27,518 nucleotides of DNA, taken from positions 17,022-44,539 of the forward strand of contig DHOG01000163.1 in assembly GCA_002410715.1 (NCBI GenBank). Reading direction: 5' to 3'. The notes below the pieces were generated by a model, which was not told the DNA's origin, ran no database searches, and worked only from the letters and a program-made list of their open reading frames with translations. This DNA is from Ruminococcaceae bacterium UBA5396. Lineage in GTDB: Bacteria; Bacillota; Clostridia; Oscillospirales; Acutalibacteraceae. Both the position numbers and the translations under genes were made by a program. Below, piece by piece: positions 22,361 to 27,518 of the stretch. Every line of letters starts with the position of its first letter. Position 1 is the first letter of the stretch.

Positions 22361-23446
22361 ATGACCATGTTCGACAAACTGGCTGAGGTTGAAAAAAGAT
22401 TTGAAGAAATAAACCAAAGGCTGTATGATCCCGATATTGTTAGCGATGTTGATCGGTATAAGGAATTGATGAAAGAAACAAAAAACCTCACACCGATTGT
22501 TGAAAAATACAGAGAATACCAAAAGGCAAGGAAGCAGAATGAAGAAGCCCGTGCCATGCTGGATGAAGGCGGGCTGGATAAAGAAATGCGGGAACTGGTA
22601 GAGCTGGAGCTGGAAGAAAGTCAGCATGATATCGATTGCTTTTCGGAAGAATTGAAAACCTTGCTGCTTCCGCGGGATCCCAATGACGATCGTAATGTTA
22701 TTATCGAGATCAGAGGAGGGGCAGGGGGCGAAGAATCGGCGTTGTTTGCAAGTTCGCTATATCGTATGTATACCATGTACGCCGAATCCAAGGGCTATAA
22801 GGATGAATTGATGAATATGAACGAAACAGAGCTGGGCGGCATTAAGGAAGTCAGCTTTATTGTTTCGGGGGAGGGCGCTTACAGCAGGTTTAAATTTGAA
22901 AGCGGTGTCCATCGTGTGCAACGTGTACCCGAAACCGAAGCCGGAGGTAGAATCCACACATCTACCGCCACGGTTGCTGTATTGCCCGAAATAGATGACG
23001 TTGAAATTGAAATTAATCCGGCCGATTTACAGATTGATACCTACAGAGCAAGCGGTGCCGGCGGCCAGCATGTCAACAAAACCGAATCCGCCATCCGAAT
23101 TACGCACCTTCCAACCGGAATGGTGGTTGAATGTCAGGACGAGAGAAGCCAGTTTAAAAATAAAGAAAAGGCCATGAAGGTTTTACGAGCCAGATTATAC
23201 GAACAGCAGCAGGAGCAGCAGCGCTCGGCGGTGGCGGCCGACAGAAGGTCACAGGTTGGAACCGGTGACCGAAGCGAGCGTATTCGCACCTATAATTTTC
23301 CCCAGGGACGTGTCACCGATCATCGTATTGGGCTTACGCTGTACCGGATTGACAGTATTATGGACGGAGATCTTGACGAGCTGATTGACGCACTTGTTAC
23401 TGCTGACAGAGCAGAAAAGCTGCAGGCGGCAGGAGATGCGTCGTGA
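22361..23446 (+). CDS. prfA: Peptide chain release factor 1
   Basis: RF1 ends translation at UAA and UAG codons. The 361-residue product has the stop-codon recognition tripeptide PET in [20 protein letters not shown] (PxT class, RF1, rather than the SPF of RF2) and the catalytic GGQ at residues 234-236 in [20 protein letters not shown]. The C-terminus [20 protein letters not shown] is also typical. ACGGAG (22346-22351) is 9 bases before ATG 22361; ATG 22367 is an alternative that matches many family starts. The last 4 bases overlap the next gene (GTGA). The usual neighbour prmC, which methylates the GGQ glutamine, is not directly downstream here. Confidence 0.97.
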   Translation: MTMFDKLAEVEKRFEEINQRLYDPDIVSDVDRYKELMKETKNLTPIVEKYREYQKARKQNEEARAMLDEGGLDKEMRELVELELEESQHDIDCFSEELKTLLLPRDPNDDRNVIIEIRGGAGGEESALFASSLYRMYTMYAESKGYKDELMNMNETELGGIKEVSFIVSGEGAYSRFKFESGVHRVQRVPETEAGGRIHTSTATVAVLPEIDDVEIEINPADLQIDTYRASGAGGQHVNKTESAIRITHLPTGMVVECQDERSQFKNKEKAMKVLRARLYEQQQEQQRSAVAADRRSQVGTGDRSERIRTYNFPQGRVTDHRIGLTLYRIDSIMDGDLDELIDALVTADRAEKLQAAGDAS

Positions 23447-24471
23447 ACGAATACAAGACTATACTGCTGAAACCTGATCAGAACGGAGTAAAAGAAGCAG
23501 GTGATTTGCTTCGCCATGGCGAGCTTGTAGCCATACCAACCGAAACCGTTTACGGGCTTGCGGCAAGCGCGCTGGACAGTGATGCCGTTAGACGCATATT
23601 CGAGGCAAAAGGTCGTCCCCAGGACAATCCGTTGATTGTCCATATCGCCGATATCGGCCAGCTTGATTCCCTTGTAATGGATGTTCCGGATGTGGCAAAA
23701 AAGCTTGCCCAAACGTATTGGCCCGGCCCGCTTACAATGGTGATGAAGCGCAGTACAGTGGTACCGGATGTGGTAAGCGCGGGGTTATTCACTGTTGCGG
23801 TTCGTATGCCGTCCCATCCGATTGCCCGTTCTATAATTCGGGCGGCAGGTGTGCCTTTGGCGGCTCCGTCTGCCAATCGATCGGGCAGTCCGAGTCCTAC
23901 GACTGCTGCCCATGTAATGCTTGATATGGGCGGGAAAATCCCGGCGGTTGTGGATGGCGGGGAATGCTCGGTCGGAGTCGAATCTACTGTGGTGGATTTG
24001 AGCGGTGAAACCCCGAGACTTTTACGCCCCGGAGGCATCACACCCGAAATGCTGCGCTGTGTAACCCATGAACTAATGATGGACCCGGCAGTAACTGCGC
24101 GGCTGGAAGAGGGTGTGGTGGCTGCATCTCCCGGCATGAAATATAAACACTATTCCCCCAAAGCGCGTGTGATTCTGGTTAAAGGTACGCCCGAGGCTTT
24201 TTCCGAATTTGTCAACAGCCAAAAAGGAGAAGGGATTGCGGCAATGTGTTTTGACGGTGAAGAATCTGCGCTGAATGTCCCGTATGTGACCTATGGCAGC
24301 AGACAAAATGCTGATGAACAGGCACATCGGGTTTTTGATGCCCTTCGCCGTTTGGATGATATTGATGCAAAGATTGTCTATTGTTCCTGTCCCGATCCGA
24401 AAGGGATGGGGCTTGCGGTATATAATCGGCTGCTCCGTGCTGCCGGCTTCGAGGTGATAATGCTTGATTGA
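23443..24471 (+). CDS. Threonylcarbamoyl-AMP synthase (TsaC/Sua5 family)
   Basis: This enzyme makes L-threonylcarbamoyl-AMP for the t6A37 modification of ANN-decoding tRNAs. The 342 residues are the long Sua5 form. The N-terminal YrdC-like domain has [70 protein letters not shown] and [21 protein letters not shown]. The C-terminal Sua5 domain (from about 225, [20 protein letters not shown]) completes it. GTG 23443 overlaps the prfA stop and has AGGAGA (23431-23436) upstream. It overlaps coaE by 8 bases. B. subtilis YwlC is the equivalent and lies near prfA too. Confidence 0.95.
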   Translation: MNEYKTILLKPDQNGVKEAGDLLRHGELVAIPTETVYGLAASALDSDAVRRIFEAKGRPQDNPLIVHIADIGQLDSLVMDVPDVAKKLAQTYWPGPLTMVMKRSTVVPDVVSAGLFTVAVRMPSHPIARSIIRAAGVPLAAPSANRSGSPSPTTAAHVMLDMGGKIPAVVDGGECSVGVESTVVDLSGETPRLLRPGGITPEMLRCVTHELMMDPAVTARLEEGVVAASPGMKYKHYSPKARVILVKGTPEAFSEFVNSQKGEGIAAMCFDGEESALNVPYVTYGSRQNADEQAHRVFDALRRLDDIDAKIVYCSCPDPKGMGLAVYNRLLRAAGFEVIMLD

Positions 24472-25087
24472 GAAGCTTTTTGTTGTTGGACTTACAGGCC
24501 CCACAGGTTCAGGTAAAAGCGAGGTTTCACGCGTTTTAGAAAATCGTGATATCCATGTTATTGATGCCGATCTGCTTGCACGTAAGGTTGTAGAGCCGGG
24601 TACCGAGTGCCTGAAAAAGCTTGTGGAGGCTTTTTCAGATAAAATTCTGAATTTGGATGGAACGCTGAATCGAAAAGAACTTGCTAGACTTGCGTTCTCC
24701 TCACTCGAAAGCTCAAAATTGCTGAATTCTATCACCCATCCGTATATAATTGCAATGACAAAGACCATACTAATGAATATGGAACAAGCTCGTGAAGCTA
24801 TGGCCGTTATTGATGCTCCGTTGTTGTTTGAAAGTGGTATGGATACAATCTGCGATTTAACCGTCGCGGTGGTCGCACCATATGAGGTACGCCTTCAGCG
24901 CATCTTAAAGCGCGATAAAAATCTTGATGAAAAACAGGCGCGTGCCCGTATGTCGGTGCAACAGCCGGAGCAATATTACACCCAGCGGGCTGCAATCGTT
25001 TTAAATAGCAGCGGCGACCTTGATCAGTTACGTGCGCAGGCGGAGGAACTGGCACGGAACATCAGGGAGTGGGCATATGAAAAATAA
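24464..25087 (+). CDS. coaE: Dephospho-CoA kinase
   Basis: CoaE does the last step of coenzyme A synthesis, ATP-dependent phosphorylation of dephospho-CoA. The 207 residues show the P-loop GLTGPTGSGKSEVSRVLENR, the substrate-binding IDADLLARKVVEPG, and the lid region RLQRILKRDKNLDEKQARAR followed by the R-S-Q-Q pattern (ARMSVQQPEQYY). Start is TTG 24464, inside the preceding gene, with GAGGTG (24451-24456) 7 bases upstream. The N-terminal extension before the P-loop is only six residues, as usual for the family. It overlaps the lytic transglycosylase by 11 bases. Confidence 0.95.
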   Translation: MIEKLFVVGLTGPTGSGKSEVSRVLENRDIHVIDADLLARKVVEPGTECLKKLVEAFSDKILNLDGTLNRKELARLAFSSLESSKLLNSITHPYIIAMTKTILMNMEQAREAMAVIDAPLLFESGMDTICDLTVAVVAPYEVRLQRILKRDKNLDEKQARARMSVQQPEQYYTQRAAIVLNSSGDLDQLRAQAEELARNIREWAYEK

Positions 25088-25700
25088 ACGGATGATTGTG
25101 GGGTTCATATCGCAGCGTAACAATCAGATGTCTAGGAAACGCTGCTTGATAGAGATAATTTTCTTATCCGTAATGCTTGTGGTCGTAACCGTGTTGCTGC
25201 GTTTCGGTTATTGCCGTTTTATGAAAGCCGCCTATCCGCTTAAGTTTAGTGAACTGGTGACATCTTATGCAGAAGAGTACGGGTTTGAACCCTCACTTGT
25301 GTATGCCGTGATCCGTACCGAAAGTGGGTTTGATCCCCAAGCTGTCTCGTATAAGAAAGCCATCGGGCTTATGCAGATTACAAAGGACACCTTTGATTGG
25401 GCGCAAATTCGCTCACCGGAAAAGGAATCACTGCCCGCCGAAAGACTGTATGATCCTGAAATTAATATTCACTATGGCATTCGGGTGCTTTCCCTGTTGA
25501 AGGAAGAATTTTCGGATACCACAACCATGCTGGCGGCTTACAATGCGGGGATCGGGAATGTGCGGCGGTGGCTTAAGGATCCGGCTTATTCGGATGACGG
25601 TGTCAGATTGAAATCTATTCCCTTTCGAGAAACTAGAAACTATGTGAGGAAGATTCCCTCGGCGAAATGGATATATGAGAGGTTATATAATATAAATTGA
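25077..25700 (+). CDS. Membrane-anchored lytic transglycosylase (SLT family)
   Basis: This protein cleaves peptidoglycan between MurNAc and GlcNAc with anhydro-sugar formation. The 207 residues have a basic N-terminus, one membrane helix (about 24-42, IIFLSVMLVVVTVLL) and a soluble SLT domain outside the membrane. The catalytic Glu82 is in YAVIRTESGFDPQAVSYKKA, followed by IGLMQITKDTFDWA and LAAYNAGIGNVRRWLKD. The start is ATG 25077 with GGGAG (25065-25069) 7 bases upstream; longer in-frame versions are inside coaE. It resembles small Slt-like enzymes (YjbJ type) common in Clostridia. It overlaps coaE by 11 bases and is 13 bases before the aminopeptidase. Confidence 0.9.
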   Translation: MKNKRMIVGFISQRNNQMSRKRCLIEIIFLSVMLVVVTVLLRFGYCRFMKAAYPLKFSELVTSYAEEYGFEPSLVYAVIRTESGFDPQAVSYKKAIGLMQITKDTFDWAQIRSPEKESLPAERLYDPEINIHYGIRVLSLLKEEFSDTTTMLAAYNAGIGNVRRWLKDPAYSDDGVRLKSIPFRETRNYVRKIPSAKWIYERLYNIN

Positions 25701-25713
25701 CCGGAGGTTTACA

Positions 25714-27126
25714 ATGCAAAACAATAAGGAAAAATCAACATCAGAAGTTTTGAAAGAGCAGTTATTTTATAAAAAAATTTCAGCATCGGTTACGTTGGAT
25801 GATGCTGAAATAAAAACTGCCGATCGGTACAGCGAGGAATACAGAAGGTTTTTAAATGCAGCAAAAACCGAACGAGAAGCCGTCAATCAAGCTTTGGAAT
25901 TGGCAAAGTCGACAGGGTTTGTGGAATTTGACAGAAATGCCAAGCTGAGGCCCGGCGATAAAGTATATGTTAACAATCGGGGCAAATCGTTGCTGCTTGC
26001 AGTGCTCGGCACTCGCCCCATCACGGATGGCGTATCCATTGCGGCGGCGCATATTGATTCTCCGCGGCTTGACCTGAAACCCAATCCTTTGTATGAGGAT
26101 CATGAGCTTGCTTATTTTGACACCCATTATTACGGCGGTATCAAAAAGTATCAATGGACTGCGTTGCCGCTGGCGCTGCATGGAGTAGTCATATTAAAAG
26201 ACGGTACCACCGTCAATGTGTGCATAGGTGAGGATGAATCGGATCCCGTATTCTGTGTTACTGATTTGCTGCCGCATCTTTCGGGTGAGCAAATGAAGAA
26301 GCCGGCTTCGGAGTTTATAAAAGGCGAGGATCTCAATATACTGATTGGTTCCAGAGCCTTTAAGGATGACAAGGGAAGCGAGCTCGTCAAGCTGAATATC
26401 ATGAAAATACTGAATGAGCGTTACGGCATTATCGAAAGTGATTTCTTTTCAGCCGAGTTAGAGGCAGTTCCTGCCTTTGGGGCAAGAGACGTGGGGCTGG
26501 ACCGCAGTATGATCGGCGGTTACGGTCATGATGACCGTGTTTGTGCTTATCCTGCATTGACGGCATTGCTTGAAACCGAAGATCCCGCTTATACGGCGGT
26601 TACCATCCTTGCGGATAAGGAGGAAACCGGCTCGGAGGGCAACACCGGTATGCAGTCTGCATATCTTCGCTATTTTATTGCCGATATTGCAGCCATGTCT
26701 GGACAAGAGGCTCGGCATGTTTTGTCAAACTCGCTTTGCCTTTCAGCCGATGTAAATGTTGCTTATGATCCTGTTTATTCCGATGTGGTGGAAATCCGCA
26801 ACTGTGCACAGCTAAACCACGGCGTTGTGCTGACAAAATATACAGGATCACGGGGCAAGTCAGACACATCGGATGCTTCTGCTGAATTGATGGCCGAAAT
26901 CCGGAAAATGATGGATGACAATAATGTGCTCTGGCAAATCGGCGAGCTCGGAAAGGTAGACGCCGGAGGCGGAGGTACGGTTGCAAAATATATTGCAGAT
27001 TTAAATGTGGATACGGTTGATCTTGGTGTTCCGGTTTTATCAATGCATGCGCCTTTTGAAGTGGTGTCAAAGCTGGATGTCTATATGGCGCATAAAGCTT
27101 TTGCGGCACTTCTCGGGCGCAAATAA
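25714..27126 (+). CDS. M18 family aminopeptidase
   Basis: This is a zinc metallo-aminopeptidase of family M18 (aspartyl aminopeptidase/ApeA type), a cytosolic enzyme that trims N-terminal residues in peptide turnover. The 470 residues show the family metal-site segments: His113 in AAAHIDSPRLDLKPNP, Asp274 in GGYGHDDRVCAYPAL, Glu303-Glu304 in ADKEETGSEGNTGMQS, and a C-terminal His in VLSMHAPFEVVSKLDVYMAH. GGAGG lies upstream of ATG 25714. It is the last gene of the housekeeping run and is followed by a strong terminator. Substrate preference (Asp/Glu or other) cannot be told. Confidence 0.92.
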   Translation: MQNNKEKSTSEVLKEQLFYKKISASVTLDDAEIKTADRYSEEYRRFLNAAKTEREAVNQALELAKSTGFVEFDRNAKLRPGDKVYVNNRGKSLLLAVLGTRPITDGVSIAAAHIDSPRLDLKPNPLYEDHELAYFDTHYYGGIKKYQWTALPLALHGVVILKDGTTVNVCIGEDESDPVFCVTDLLPHLSGEQMKKPASEFIKGEDLNILIGSRAFKDDKGSELVKLNIMKILNERYGIIESDFFSAELEAVPAFGARDVGLDRSMIGGYGHDDRVCAYPALTALLETEDPAYTAVTILADKEETGSEGNTGMQSAYLRYFIADIAAMSGQEARHVLSNSLCLSADVNVAYDPVYSDVVEIRNCAQLNHGVVLTKYTGSRGKSDTSDASAELMAEIRKMMDDNNVLWQIGELGKVDAGGGGTVAKYIADLNVDTVDLGVPVLSMHAPFEVVSKLDVYMAHKAFAALLGRK

Positions 27127-27165
27127 CCTTTAGCCGGAGCATAACAGTTCTTTGCCATAGACCAT

Positions 27166-27197
27166 AAAAGGGCACACCAGTGTGTGCCCTTTTTATC
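27166..27197. terminator. Strong terminator after the aminopeptidase gene
   Basis: AAAAGGGCACAC (27166-27177) pairs perfectly over 12 bp with GTGTGCCCTTTT (27182-27193) around a CAGT loop, followed by TATCAAT. A/T-runs on both sides make it work in either direction. It closes the prfA-to-aminopeptidase run. Confidence 0.92.
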
Positions 27198-27230
27198 AAT
27201 AATAAATTACATTGAAAGACAGGTTACAAT

Positions 27231-27518
27231 ATGCCTTTGCAAAAAAATCAGATTATACAGCTGGAGATTACAGGAGTTACCGCCGAGGGTAGCGGTGTCG
27301 GACGATTTAGTTTGGATGGTGGCGAGCGGGGACTGGCTGTATTTGTTCCCTTTACAGCCATCGGCGATATTATCAACTGTCATATCGTTAAGGTGAACGC
27401 TACCCACGCTTACGGCAGGGTTGAATCTTTTTTGGAGAAATCAACCCACAGGGGAGAGGGAGAATCGCCGGATTGCTCGGTTTTCGGGCGCTGCGGAGGC
27501 TGTTCCTGGAGACATATT
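27231..27518 (+). CDS. 23S rRNA (uracil-5-)-methyltransferase, RumA/RlmCD family, 3' partial
   Basis: The first 96 codons of a TrmA/RumA-type RNA methyltransferase are visible; the gene runs off the window. The N-terminal part is a TRAM domain (LEITGVTAEGSGVGRFSLDG, LAVFVPFTAIGDIINCHIVK) followed by the iron-sulfur cluster motif start CSVFGRCGGCSWRHI, in which three cysteines of the cluster are seen. The SAM-binding catalytic domain would follow. ATG 27231 has only a weak site (AGG 27221-27223) and lies 37 bases after the terminator. Whether it is RlmD-like or the double-specificity RlmCD of Firmicutes cannot be told from this part. Confidence 0.88.
   Translation, partial: MPLQKNQIIQLEITGVTAEGSGVGRFSLDGGERGLAVFVPFTAIGDIINCHIVKVNATHAYGRVESFLEKSTHRGEGESPDCSVFGRCGGCSWRHI

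Noticed and set aside
24073..24768. 231-codon open frame antisense to the Sua5-type gene and coaE
   Set aside because: Both plus-strand genes have full family motifs across this stretch; the antisense frame has no recognisable domain.
1..27518. CRISPR arrays, tRNA or rRNA genes, transposases, phage genes
   Set aside because: No spaced direct repeats, no tRNA-like cloverleaf or rRNA segments, and no recombinase or transposase motifs were seen on either strand.

Overview
The window reads as a chromosomal segment of a motile, Gram-positive, low-to-mid GC member of the Firmicutes, most likely class Clostridia. The evidence is the gene set (FliW-CsrA-flagellin, CheC plus CheD, FlbD, DUF815, DUF951, a Cys-lipobox binding protein), strong AGGAGG-type ribosome binding sites, frequent TTG starts, and no outer-membrane genes. 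Genus cannot be decided from the sequence.

Region 1 (1-3950) is a late flagellar block in B. subtilis-like order: flgK (5' end outside the window), flgL, fliW, csrA, then flagellin. A strong hairpin terminator separates csrA from flagellin, which has its own sigma-28-type promoter and a leader that looks built for CsrA binding. Region 2 (3951-4511) is a gap with the flagellin terminator, palindromes that look like a dispersed intergenic repeat, and a second sigma-28-type promoter. Region 3 (4512-13821) is a chemotaxis operon headed by an HD-GYP c-di-GMP phosphodiesterase: HD-GYP, cheY, cheA, mcp, cheW, cheR, cheB, cheC, cheD. Region 4 (13843-16268) starts with a third sigma-28-type promoter (TAAA-N15-CCGATAT) and holds an unrecognised coiled-coil gene, flbD, motA and motB, closed by a bidirectional terminator.

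Region 5 (16261-20937, minus strand) is not flagellar. It has a 607-residue protein of unknown function with its own promoter, and a three-gene unit (DUF815 AAA ATPase, a 105-residue unknown, an orphan metal/cobalamin-type binding lipoprotein) transcribed from a near-consensus sigma-A promoter. Region 6 (20975-27518, plus strand) holds a SLOG/YpsA-like protein, a small membrane protein, a DUF951 protein, then a tightly overlapping housekeeping run (prfA, threonylcarbamoyl-AMP synthase, coaE, a lytic transglycosylase, an M18 aminopeptidase) ending at a strong terminator. The window stops inside a TRAM-domain 23S rRNA uracil methyltransferase gene.

Taken together, the flagellar half encodes the hook-filament junction, filament, motor stator and a full chemosensory circuit (CheA/W/MCP, CheY output, CheR/B/D receptor adaptation, CheC phosphatase). 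Three shared promoters suggest coordinated late-class transcription, and FliW/CsrA would add translational feedback on flagellin. The most interesting regulatory signal is the flagellin leader. The most interesting unknown genes are those at 13906-14286 and 16261-18084.
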